This document shows, one piece after another, positions 44,036-53,345 of a DNA stretch of 64,000 bases (position 1 is its first letter; every line of letters starts with the position of its first letter). Under the pieces are notes generated by a model. The model saw only the letters and a program-made list of their open reading frames with translations. It did not search any database and was not told where the DNA came from. The stretch lies in assembly GCA_963697205.1 (NCBI GenBank), contig CAVONB010000006.1, positions 372,001 through 436,000 of the forward strand. The letters are read 5' to 3'. This stretch comes from CAVONB01 sp963697205. Its GTDB lineage: Bacteria > Pseudomonadota > Alphaproteobacteria > Rhizobiales > Hyphomicrobiaceae. The translations under genes and the position numbers were made by a program.

Positions 44036-45394
44036 ATGCAGGGACGTCTGAACGGTTGGGTGTGGAGGCTCCTGGCAGCCCTCGCGGCGATGTCGGCCGC
44101 ACTCGCGTTGACGGTGCCCGCGCACGCCCAAGGCCGGCCCGCCCGCGCGACCGGCCCGCTCGAGGTGGACATCAATCAGGGCACGCTGAAGCCCATCCCG
44201 ATCGCCGTCGCTCCGTTCGTGGGCGATGATCCCCGGGTCGCTGAGGACATCTCCGCCATCGTCGCCGCCGACCTGGAGCGCTCGGGCCTCTTCAAGCCGC
44301 TCGATCCTGCCTCGTTCCTGGAAAAGATTCGCGATCCCAATGCCTTGCCCCGGTTTCCCGATTGGCGCGCCATTCGCGCCGACGCGCTCGCCGTTGGCCG
44401 CGTCAGCCGCCAGGGCGACCGCATCCAGGCCGAATTCCGGCTCTGGGACGTGGCGTCCGGCAAGCAGCTCGCCGGCCAGCGCTTCGCCATGCCCGCCGCC
44501 AACTGGCGCCGCGCCGGACACGTTATCGCCGACCAGATCTACGAGCGTCTGACCGGCGAGAAGGGCTACTTCGACACCCGGGTCGTGTTCGTCGACGAGA
44601 CCGGCGCCAAGGACAAGCGCGTCAAGCGCCTGGCGGTGATGGACCAGGATGGAGCCAACGTGCGCGTCCTCTCCCAGGGCCGCGAGATCGTGCTGACGCC
44701 GCGCTTCTCGCCGACCTCGCAAGAGATCGCCTACATGTCCTACATCGAGCAGCAGCCGCGCGTGTTCCTGATGAACCTCGCCACTGGCCAGCGTCAGTTG
44801 CTTGGCGACTTCTCCGGAATGACCTTCGCCCCGCGCTTCTCACCCGACGGCCAGCGCATCGTTATGAGCGTGGGCTCCGCCAGCGGCGACACGCAGATCG
44901 TGGAGATGGATCTGCGCTCACGCCAGACCCGTCAGCTCACCCAGATGGGACGTTGGATCGACACCGGTCCCTCCTATGCGCCAGACGGCCGCCAGATCGT
45001 GTTCGAGAGCGACCGCGATGGCTCCCAGCAGCTCTATGTCATGGACGCCAATGGCGGTGGTGCGCGGCGAATCTCTTTCGGCGACGGTCGCTATTCGACG
45101 CCCGTCTGGTCCCCGCGTGGCGACCTCATCGCCTTCACCAAGCAGTCGGCCGGGCGATTCCTGATCGGCGTCATGCGTCCTGACGGCCAGGGCGAGCGAA
45201 TCCTGACCGAAGGATTCCACAACGAGGGTCCGACCTGGGCCCCCAACGGTCGCGTGCTGATGTTCTTCCGCGATTCGCAGCGCACCGGCGGCGGCCCACG
45301 CCTCTACTCGATCGACCTGACCGGCTACAATGAGCGCGAGGTGAAGACCCCATCGTTCGCCTCCGACCCCGCCTGGTCGCCGCTGCTGAACTGA
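44036..45394 (+). CDS. tolB: Tol-Pal system beta-propeller protein TolB
   Basis: A 452-residue periplasmic protein. A signal peptide covers about residues 1-31 (cleavage near AHAQ). The TolB N-terminal domain (about 40-165) is followed by a six-bladed propeller with repeats of the type APRFSPDGQRIVMS, APDGRQIVFESDRDGSQQLY and SPRGDLIAFTKQ. It binds Pal and modulates TolA contacts. The gene begins 133 bp after tolA, so it may have an additional promoter. Confidence 0.95.
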   Translation: MQGRLNGWVWRLLAALAAMSAALALTVPAHAQGRPARATGPLEVDINQGTLKPIPIAVAPFVGDDPRVAEDISAIVAADLERSGLFKPLDPASFLEKIRDPNALPRFPDWRAIRADALAVGRVSRQGDRIQAEFRLWDVASGKQLAGQRFAMPAANWRRAGHVIADQIYERLTGEKGYFDTRVVFVDETGAKDKRVKRLAVMDQDGANVRVLSQGREIVLTPRFSPTSQEIAYMSYIEQQPRVFLMNLATGQRQLLGDFSGMTFAPRFSPDGQRIVMSVGSASGDTQIVEMDLRSRQTRQLTQMGRWIDTGPSYAPDGRQIVFESDRDGSQQLYVMDANGGGARRISFGDGRYSTPVWSPRGDLIAFTKQSAGRFLIGVMRPDGQGERILTEGFHNEGPTWAPNGRVLMFFRDSQRTGGGPRLYSIDLTGYNEREVKTPSFASDPAWSPLLN

Positions 45395-45625
45395 TTCTGC
45401 ACGGCGTTTTACCTGCATTTAACCGTCTGCCGCGTAGTCTGGGCTTTCTTCCCGCACGACGGGAGGTCCAGTTTTGCGTTGAACCAGCCTTGGCCCCCTG
45501 TTCGTCGTCTGAAAGGGCTGAGGTCTCATGAACACGGCGTTGCATTTTCGCATCAAGCAGGCTCGAAACGTGGCGCTTATGTGCCTGCGTCCTTGATCGT
45601 CGAAAGCGGTGTCGATACCCCAGTA

Positions 45626-45641
45626 TTCGGCTAGAGCCGAA
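45626..45641. promoter_or_regulatory. 16-bp dyad upstream of the small lipoprotein genes
   Basis: TTCGGCT-AG-AGCCGAA, perfect 7-bp arms and 2-bp centre, 20 bp before the first lipoprotein start and directly upstream of its ribosome site. It may be an operator or a leader hairpin that affects translation. Confidence 0.4.
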
Positions 45642-45661
45642 GTTAGTCAGGAGACAAGACC

Positions 45662-45796
45662 ATGCAGGGTGTTAAGGGGCTGATCGTTCTCGCGGCTGTC
45701 GTTACGGCTGTTGCTCTCGGCGCATGCCGCCGTGAGGTTCCGCATGAGCCGATGAAGCTCGGCGGCAACGTCGCCGTGGAGAAGGTTGCTCGCTGA
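45662..45796 (+). CDS. Small lipoprotein, 44 residues (first of a tandem pair)
   Basis: Too short for usual gene callers but well supported. ATG 45662 follows CAGGAGACAAGACC. It encodes MQGVKGLIVLAAV, more hydrophobic residues, then lipobox LGAC with the cysteine at residue 21 and a short mature peptide CRREVPHEPMKLGGNVAVEK-VAR. The following gene encodes a paralogue with the same CRxEVPHxPMKLG core. Position between tolB and pal suggests an outer-membrane role linked to Tol-Pal (inference). I know no characterised homologue. Confidence 0.8.
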   Translation: MQGVKGLIVLAAVVTAVALGACRREVPHEPMKLGGNVAVEKVAR

Positions 45797-45834
45797 GTAC
45801 GGCGCTGCCAACCAACTCTCAGGAGATAAAGACT

Positions 45835-45963
45835 ATGAAGGGTGCACTCATCCTCGCTTCGGTAATCGCCGCGGTTGCTCTCGGCGCTTGCCGCAAAGAG
45901 GTTCCCCACGCTCCGATGAAGCTCGGTGCGGACGTTCCGGCTGCGACGCAGGCTGCGCGCTAA
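45835..45963 (+). CDS. Small lipoprotein, 42 residues (second of a tandem pair)
   Basis: ATG 45835 follows CAGGAGATAAAGACT, a strong ribosome site almost identical to that of its neighbour. It encodes MKGALILASVIAAVALGAC, with lipobox LGAC, and the mature peptide CRKEVPHAPMKLGADVPAAT ending in QAAR. Compared with the first copy, the signal and CRxEVPHxPMKLG core are conserved while the tail differs; this shows selection on the protein. A strong intrinsic terminator follows, so the pair may form its own abundant short transcript. Confidence 0.82.
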   Translation: MKGALILASVIAAVALGACRKEVPHAPMKLGADVPAATQAAR

Positions 45964-46014
45964 GGAACGAATCTCTGGGGGATTCCGCGGCACATGCCAC
46001 GGAATTTCGACTTT

Positions 46015-46065
46015 GAAGGCCGCTCTGCTCTCGCCGCAAGGCAGAGCAGTGCGGCCTTCAATTTA
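46015..46065 (+). terminator. Intrinsic terminator after the small lipoprotein pair
   Basis: GAAGGCCGC-T-CTGCTCT pairs with AGAGCAG-T-GCGGCCTTC (one T-T mismatch in a 17-position stem) around an 11-nt loop, followed by AATTTATTT. A smaller hairpin (ATTCCG/CGGAAT arms, 45991-46014) comes just before it. It separates the lipoprotein genes from pal. Confidence 0.85.
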
Positions 46066-46386
46066 TTTGGGCCAGCGATGGACTGAGCCCGGTCGATTGC
46101 GGAAGCCAGGACGTATCATCCTGGCAACGCGCAGCCGGCGAACGACGGACGCACCCGCGCATCGTCACGCCGGCTGTGGGCGACATGGCCGCCGGGGTTG
46201 CCAGCCCACCTGCCGGGGTGCTTAAGGTCTGCCATGAGACACGGCGTTTTCAAGAATGAAACGTCGACTGGCAGGAATGGCCACATTTTCGTACGAGGGC
46301 TGCGCTAGATCGTGCCCACGAAAGACGGCCAGGACGCGCCGGAGGCAGGGGGTGCCCCGGTCCCACTTCTCACGAAAGGGTTCGCG
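46066..46386. other. 321-bp intergenic region upstream of pal
   Basis: Follows a strong terminator, so it should include a pal promoter. No repeat element, tRNA or gene was recognised. Confidence 0.4.
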
Positions 46387-46935
46387 ATGGCGGCCAATTC
46401 CCGGCTCTCCAGTATCGTGCGCGTCTGCATGGCGGCGATGCTGGCGCTGCTGCTCGCAGCTTGCGCCAACAAGGAGATGCAGCCTGACAGCTCGCAGCTC
46501 GGCCCTGGCGGCGCCGGCGGCAAGCGTGGCGGTCCGCCTGGTTCCCAGGGTGACTTCGCGGTCAACGTCGGCGATATCGTCTACTTCTCCACCGACAGCG
46601 TCGATCTCACGCCCGAAGCCCAGCAGACGCTGCAGGGTCAGGCGCGCTGGCTGCAGCAGTACGCCCAGTACACCATCACCATCGAAGGCCACGCCGACGA
46701 GCGGGGCACGCGCGAATACAACATTGCCCTGGGTGCGCGCCGCGCGACCACAGTGCGCAACTTCCTCGCCCAGAACGGCGTCAGCGCCAGCCGCATCCGC
46801 ACCGTGTCCTACGGCAAGGAGCGTCCGGTCGCGGTGTGTAACGACATCTCGTGCTGGTCGCAGAACCGCCGCGCACAGACCGTGCTGAACTCCCGCGCAG
46901 CCGCCGCAGGGCCCGCACCGCGCCGCGCGCTTTAA
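46387..46935 (+). CDS. pal: Peptidoglycan-associated lipoprotein Pal
   Basis: A 182-residue outer-membrane lipoprotein. The signal ends in LLLAAC (lipobox), followed by a Gly-rich tether and an OmpA-type peptidoglycan-binding domain: VYFSTDSVDLTPEAQ, TITIEGHADERGTREYNIAL and GARRATTVRNFL. The Asp in HADERG and the Arg in GARRA correspond to the residues that bind diaminopimelate in OmpA-like domains. The start at 46387 puts the basic residues directly before the signal; the open frame upstream is not signal-like. It ties the outer membrane to peptidoglycan with TolB/TolA. Confidence 0.95.
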   Translation: MAANSRLSSIVRVCMAAMLALLLAACANKEMQPDSSQLGPGGAGGKRGGPPGSQGDFAVNVGDIVYFSTDSVDLTPEAQQTLQGQARWLQQYAQYTITIEGHADERGTREYNIALGARRATTVRNFLAQNGVSASRIRTVSYGKERPVAVCNDISCWSQNRRAQTVLNSRAAAAGPAPRRAL

Positions 46936-46984
46936 GCCTGCACCACGCGTTTGCCTCCGCCGCGATCCGGCGGTCTGATAATTT

Positions 46985-47020
46985 CGCCCCGGCGTCTTGG
47001 ACTGCCGGGGCGTTCTCGTT
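46985..47020 (+). terminator. Intrinsic terminator of pal
   Basis: CGCCCCGGC (46985-46993) pairs with GCCGGGGCG (47004-47012), followed by a T-rich tail TTCTCGTT, 49 bp after the pal stop. Confidence 0.78.
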
Positions 47021-47155
47021 CGTTGTCTTCAGATACCGGCGCGTCGGATCAGCCGGACGTCGAGAGTTCCTGTGCACCGAGGGCTGCGTTCAAGCAGGCA
47101 CCAAAGTTCGGCCTCAAAATGCCCGCACACTTGATGATCGTGTGATCGTGTCGTG

Positions 47156-48169
47156 ATGCGACGGGGGATCGGGAACGTGCTCATTCGCGCAAGCGAAAGT
47201 CTCCGCACGGCCGAAGCGCGGTTCGAGCGAAGGCTGCGGTCGGCGACTGCAATCCGTGCGCGCGCGACATCGCGCGACCACAGGCCAGCGCGGCCGCTCT
47301 GGCTCGGCGCTGCGATTCTCATCTGCGCGGGCGCCGCCGCTGCAAGCGCCGCACCCGCCTGTCCGTCGTCGTCCGGCGCCATGGCGCTCGCTGCGCCGCC
47401 AATGGCGCCGCGCGAGACGGCACAGCCGTTCCGCAACGGTCCTGGCGTGACGGGGCCCGCCGCAGCCGAAGCCGCTGGCGGTGAGGCGCTCTACATGTTT
47501 GCCGAGCAGGCGCTGGAGGCCGGCGATCCGATTCGCGCGCAGCGCCACTTCGAGAAACTCGTCGCCGACCATCCTGACACCCCCTACGCCGACGCAGCGC
47601 GCACGAAGCTTGCGCGCATCTATGCCGCGCGCGCCATCGGCGCCCCGGATCGGCCGAGCGGACTGGGTGTCGCCCCCTCCCTTGGCGCGCCGATCCAGCG
47701 CGACGGCTGGCATGCGACGGTGCAACCCGTCGAGCCCGACGATAAGGTGACGACGTCGGCCTTTCGTGCCGATGCCAGCGATCGCGTCTTCTTCGCCAAG
47801 GGCAGCGCCTCGCTTGGTGCGCGCGCCCGCGCGGTGCTCGCCGAGCAGGCCAAGTGGCTGCGCGACAACCCCACTGTCCTCGCCACGATCGAAGGGCACG
47901 CCGACGATCCCGGCGACGCCGACGAGAACGCGGGGCTGGCGCTGCGCCGGGCCGAGGCGGTGCGCGAGGCCTTGACCAGCCAGGGTGTGACCGCCTCGCG
48001 GGTGATGGCGTCCTCGCGCGGTTGCCAGGAGCCGGTCGCCGCGTGTGCCGAGCCGACGTGCGCGGCCCAGAACCGGCGTGTCGTGACGCGGGTTCGCCAA
48101 AGCGGTCTGCCGCCGGCTACTCTGCCCACGGCGCCATCGAAGGTGGAGGGGATACCCCAGCCGCGTTGA
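47156..48169 (+). CDS. Pal-like OmpA-domain protein with TPR-like segment
   Basis: A 337-residue protein. A basic N-terminal extension (about 45 residues) precedes a hydrophobic signal or anchor (LWLGAAILICAGAAAASAA). Then comes a TPR-like segment similar to CpoB (FAEQALEAGDPIRAQRHFEK, VADHPDTPYADAARTKLAR), and an OmpA-type domain with VFFAKGSASLGARARAVLAE and TIEGHADDPGDADENAGLAL-RRAEAV. The Asp and Arg expected for peptidoglycan binding are kept. It lacks a clear lipobox. It lies between pal and cpoB and looks like a combination of both. Start ATG 47156, with GTG 47153 adjacent. Confidence 0.8.
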   Translation: MRRGIGNVLIRASESLRTAEARFERRLRSATAIRARATSRDHRPARPLWLGAAILICAGAAAASAAPACPSSSGAMALAAPPMAPRETAQPFRNGPGVTGPAAAEAAGGEALYMFAEQALEAGDPIRAQRHFEKLVADHPDTPYADAARTKLARIYAARAIGAPDRPSGLGVAPSLGAPIQRDGWHATVQPVEPDDKVTTSAFRADASDRVFFAKGSASLGARARAVLAEQAKWLRDNPTVLATIEGHADDPGDADENAGLALRRAEAVREALTSQGVTASRVMASSRGCQEPVAACAEPTCAAQNRRVVTRVRQSGLPPATLPTAPSKVEGIPQPR

Positions 48170-48354
48170 CAGACAAGGCGAAGCGGACGATGCCTAGAGT
48201 AAGGATCGGTGGCTCGGGCGCCGCGATCGTGCGCGGTCTGGGGCTGCGCAGTCCGCCGTCGAGGACGTGCCATCGGGGCCGCGACCACCGGGCCGATGCC
48301 GGGCGCGCCATTTGAATGTGCCGACGATCGAATTGTCGGGGAGGCGAAGGGGTC

Positions 48355-49527
48355 ATGATGCAGCGTGCGAATTCCACGATGGTGCCCAGTCCCGTGAACA
48401 GTCCCGTGAACAGTCCCGTGAACAGTCCCAATACCGATCCCGCTGCCAATCCTAGGCCGGGTTCCGTACCCGGCAACCGTTGGAACGGCAAGCGCAGGCT
48501 CTCGCGCACCGCTCTGCCGGCCGTTCTCGCCGCACTCGTCATTGCGGTGGCCGGTGGCGCGACAGTCGATCAGGCGCACGCCCAGGCCCCGGCCGCAAAG
48601 CAGCAAGGCAAGTCCAGCGCGCGCGCCAAGTCCGGCGACACCGGTGGCTCCAACGAGGCCCGCCTGCAACGCCGGGTCGAGCAGCTCGAGGAGCAGCTCG
48701 TCGACATGCAGGTCGTGATCGGCACGCTGGAATCGCTGGCGAAGTCGGGAGGCGGCGGTGGCGCAGCGCCGATGCGGCCTGGTCCCGCTCCGGCCGGAGG
48801 CGCATATTCGTCCAGCGATGCCGCACGCATCGACACCATGGAGATGCAGATCCGCGCGCTGTCCGCCCAGATCGAGCAGATGTCGAACCAGCTGCGCACG
48901 CTCGACGGCCGGCGCAGCGATGCCGCCCCCGCAGGCCAGGTGCCCGTTGCCGGCACCTCCACCTTCGCGGGCCGGGCACCCAGCGCGCCGCCCGCAGCTC
49001 CCCCGCGCTTTGGCTCCACCACCGTGTCGCCCGGCGGCGGCGATGCCATCGGCAGCCTGATCGCCAACAACGCCCAGGTGCCCCCGGCCGGCCCCGTCGT
49101 GCGCGACACCCTGCCGCCTGCCATCGCCGGCGGTAATGGCGCCACTGCCAAGCAGCTCTATGAGACGGCCTACGGCTATCTCCTGCAGCAGGACTACGGC
49201 GCCGCTGAAGCCGCGTTCTCCGACTTCCTGCAACGCTTTCCGAACGATCAGCTGGCCTCCAACGCCCAGTATTGGCTGGGCGAATCCTATTTCGTCCGCG
49301 GCCAGTACAAGGAGGCTGCCAGCGCCTTCCTGAAGGGCGTGCAGACCTATGGCCGTGGCACGAAGGCGCCCGACAGCATGCTCAAGCTTGCCATGTCGCT
49401 CGACCGTTTGGGCCAGCGCGAAGCCGCCTGCAGCTCGTACGCTGAGCTGTCGAACCGGTTCCCGAATGCGCCGAGTCACGTCCGTAGCCGCGCCAGCTCC
49501 GAGCGTCAGCGCATTCGTTGCGGCTAG
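48355..49527 (+). CDS. cpoB: Tol-Pal system protein CpoB (YbgF)
   Basis: A 390-residue periplasmic protein. After an unusual 50-residue N-terminal extension with SPVN repeats comes the signal (AVLAALVIAVAGGATVDQAHA), a coiled-coil trimerisation segment (RLQRRVEQLEEQLVDMQVVI), a low-complexity linker and C-terminal TPRs beginning KQLYETAYGYLLQQDYGAAE and ending SRASSERQRIRCG. CpoB coordinates Tol energy with peptidoglycan synthesis at division. ATG 48355 follows GGGGAGGCGAAGGGG. The next gene, tilS, starts 4 bp after its stop. Confidence 0.92.
   Translation: MMQRANSTMVPSPVNSPVNSPVNSPNTDPAANPRPGSVPGNRWNGKRRLSRTALPAVLAALVIAVAGGATVDQAHAQAPAAKQQGKSSARAKSGDTGGSNEARLQRRVEQLEEQLVDMQVVIGTLESLAKSGGGGGAAPMRPGPAPAGGAYSSSDAARIDTMEMQIRALSAQIEQMSNQLRTLDGRRSDAAPAGQVPVAGTSTFAGRAPSAPPAAPPRFGSTTVSPGGGDAIGSLIANNAQVPPAGPVVRDTLPPAIAGGNGATAKQLYETAYGYLLQQDYGAAEAAFSDFLQRFPNDQLASNAQYWLGESYFVRGQYKEAASAFLKGVQTYGRGTKAPDSMLKLAMSLDRLGQREAACSSYAELSNRFPNAPSHVRSRASSERQRIRCG
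48388..48435 (+). repeat. 12-bp tandem repeat in the cpoB 5' end
   Basis: AGTCCCGTGAAC occurs three times in a row (48388-48423), followed by a partial fourth copy (AGTCCCAATACC). It encodes SPVN repeats before the signal peptide. Since the unit is a multiple of three, copy-number change would keep the frame. Confidence 0.95.
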
Positions 49528-49531
49528 GGCC

Positions 49532-50893
49532 ATGGCGGACCCGGTCACACTCGACGAGATCCGCCCCGTCTTCGTGCGCTGCCTTGAAGGTCCGCTGTGC
49601 CTTGCCGTCTCTGGCGGTGCCGACAGCATGGCGCTGCTGCACCTCGTGGCCGATTGGCGCGACGCCGCGCCCTCCGAGAGCGCCGATGTTCAGGTCGTGA
49701 CTATCGACCACGGCTTGCGCGCGGCTTCCAGCGCGGAGGCCGGCTTCGTCGCCGACGTCGCCCGCCGCAGGGGGCTCGCCCACCTCACGCGACATTGGTC
49801 GGGCGCCAAGCCCGCGACCGGCCTGCAGGAAGCTGCCCGCGACGCCCGCTACCGCCTGCTGGCCGAAGCCGCGCTGGCCGCCAGCCCACCCGCCTGCGTC
49901 GTCACCGCCCATCACGCCGGCGATCTCGCCGAAACCCTGCTGCTGCGCCTCGCGCGTGGCAGCGGCGTGCGCGGCCTGTCCGCGATGACCGAGATCAGCG
50001 CCCTGCCGTTGACGCGCATCGCGCGTGCGGAGCTGGACGCAGCCGGCCTGCGCGTTGCCCGGCCGCTTCTCGACCTGCCCAAGGCGCGCCTCGAGGCGAC
50101 GCTGCGCGCGCGCGGCCTCGACTGGTGCCAAGACCCCAGCAACGACGACCCCGCCTACGAGCGGGTCCGCTGGCGGGCGGCCCGCCCCGCGCTGGCCGCC
50201 CTCGGTCTCGAGCCCCCCGCGCTGGTGCGCACCGCGCGGCGACTGGCGCGCGCCGAAGCCGCCATCGGGTCGGCGGCGGACGCGCTGCTGGCAACCTGCG
50301 ACCGCCACCCCACCGGCGCTGAGTCCCAGATGATGCTCTCAGACTTCGCCGCAGCGCCCGCGGAGATCGCCATTCGCGTACTTGAGGCCCTGCTGGTGCA
50401 CCATGGCGGCCAGCCCGAGTCCCCGAGACTGGCCCGCGTCGAGGCTGCACACGCCGCCATCTGCGCCGCCGCCATCCGTCGCGAGGCGCTCACCACCACG
50501 CTGGGTGGCTGCCGCGTGGTGGCCGACGCCGCACACGGCCGGCTGGCCGTGTGCCGGGAGATGCGCGGCGGCAGGCTGGAGGACATCGAGCTCGCCCCCG
50601 GCCAGCGCGCCGTCTGGGACCTGCGCTATCGCTGCACGGCCGGGCCGGACCTTGTCCGCCCCGTGCGCATCGCCGCCCTTGGCGCGGCCGGCTGGCGCGC
50701 CGTCGCGGCGAGCCCCAGCCGTGCTCAAGGCGCGCCGCGGACCCAGCCGGCCGACCTGTCCCGCGACGCGGCGGCGACCCTGCCGGCCGTCTATCGCGAC
50801 GGCGTGCTGGCCTGCGTGCCGCTCCTGGGCTGGCGTTCGAGCAGCGCCGGGGACTGCGATCTGCAAGTCGAGCCGTTAAGGTTGGGTCGCTAG
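49532..50893 (+). CDS. tilS: tRNA(Ile)-lysidine synthase TilS
   Basis: A 453-residue enzyme that changes C34 of tRNA-Ile(CAU) to lysidine, needed to read AUA. The PP-loop SGGADS is at residues 27-32, then TIDHGLRAASSAEAGFV and TAHHAGDLAETLLLRLARGSG, both classical; PLLDLPKARLEATLRARG and WCQDPSNDDPAYERVRWR also match the family. The C-terminal substrate-binding region is Ala/Arg-rich and less conserved. It starts 4 bp after cpoB, an arrangement frequent in alphaproteobacteria. Confidence 0.93.
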   Translation: MADPVTLDEIRPVFVRCLEGPLCLAVSGGADSMALLHLVADWRDAAPSESADVQVVTIDHGLRAASSAEAGFVADVARRRGLAHLTRHWSGAKPATGLQEAARDARYRLLAEAALAASPPACVVTAHHAGDLAETLLLRLARGSGVRGLSAMTEISALPLTRIARAELDAAGLRVARPLLDLPKARLEATLRARGLDWCQDPSNDDPAYERVRWRAARPALAALGLEPPALVRTARRLARAEAAIGSAADALLATCDRHPTGAESQMMLSDFAAAPAEIAIRVLEALLVHHGGQPESPRLARVEAAHAAICAAAIRREALTTTLGGCRVVADAAHGRLAVCREMRGGRLEDIELAPGQRAVWDLRYRCTAGPDLVRPVRIAALGAAGWRAVAASPSRAQGAPRTQPADLSRDAAATLPAVYRDGVLACVPLLGWRSSSAGDCDLQVEPLRLGR

Positions 50894-51177
50894 ACTGCGC
50901 CCGTCCTTTGGCCCCGTCCTTTGGGTCCAGCGGGCCCACGGGGCGTGTCCCGCCAGGGGACTGAGCATGCCTTCAAGCCCCGCGCCGGCGTACCCCCGGC
51001 GGAAAGGAAGAAGATCATCCGCCATTGCGGGCAGCCCCCCAGCTTGGCAAGAACACTGCATGACCCTATCTTAACCGAACTTCCCCTGGGGGCCGGACCT
51101 CGCCCGGATACGCGCACCCCGCACTCGCCGCTTCATCGCGGTGCACAACGAGGGCCCGGGCGCTCATAGGAAACGAG

Positions 51178-53109
<1,932 letters not shown>

Positions 53110-53129
53110 GGGCGCTATATGGAAATGCG

Positions 53130-53162
53130 AAAGGGCCGGCGTCTCGCCGGCCCTTTTCTTTT
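53130..53162 (+). terminator. Intrinsic terminator of ftsH
   Basis: AAAGGGCCGGCG pairs with CGCCGGCCCTTT around a 3-nt loop and runs into TTCTTTT, 20 bp after the ftsH stop. Confidence 0.95.
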
Positions 53163-53199
53163 GCGCACCGAAGCCGAGCAGCCTCCGGACCTTTTGGAC

Positions 53200-53345
53200 C
53201 TATAGCACTTCAGGCTTTGATGGAACCGAAGCCGACAGGCCGCAACGCGGCCCGGCCGCCCCCTTTTGTCTCGGAGAGCCCGCCCCCGCGGAGCCATAAG
53301 CGAAAGAACAATCGTGTGTTTCGATGTAAGTCGGAAACACCCTAG
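53200..53345. repeat. MITE-like palindromic element, copy B
   Basis: A 146-bp relative of the element at 35.0 kb. It shares the left end (TAGCACTTCAGGCTTTGAT against TAGAGCACTTCAGACTTTGAT), the interior CCGACAGGCCGCAA and CCGCCCCCGCGGAG, and the right end AAGTCGGAAACACCCTAG. Its left terminus is CTAT, not CTAG. The right terminal CTAG (53342-53345) contains the TAG stop of the RTX gene on the minus strand. Confidence 0.85.

Noticed and set aside
42226..44175. A 649-codon minus-strand open frame with many Leu/Gly/Arg
   Set aside because: Mirror of tolA and the start of tolB; low-complexity content comes from tolA's Lys/Glu/Ala/Pro repeats.
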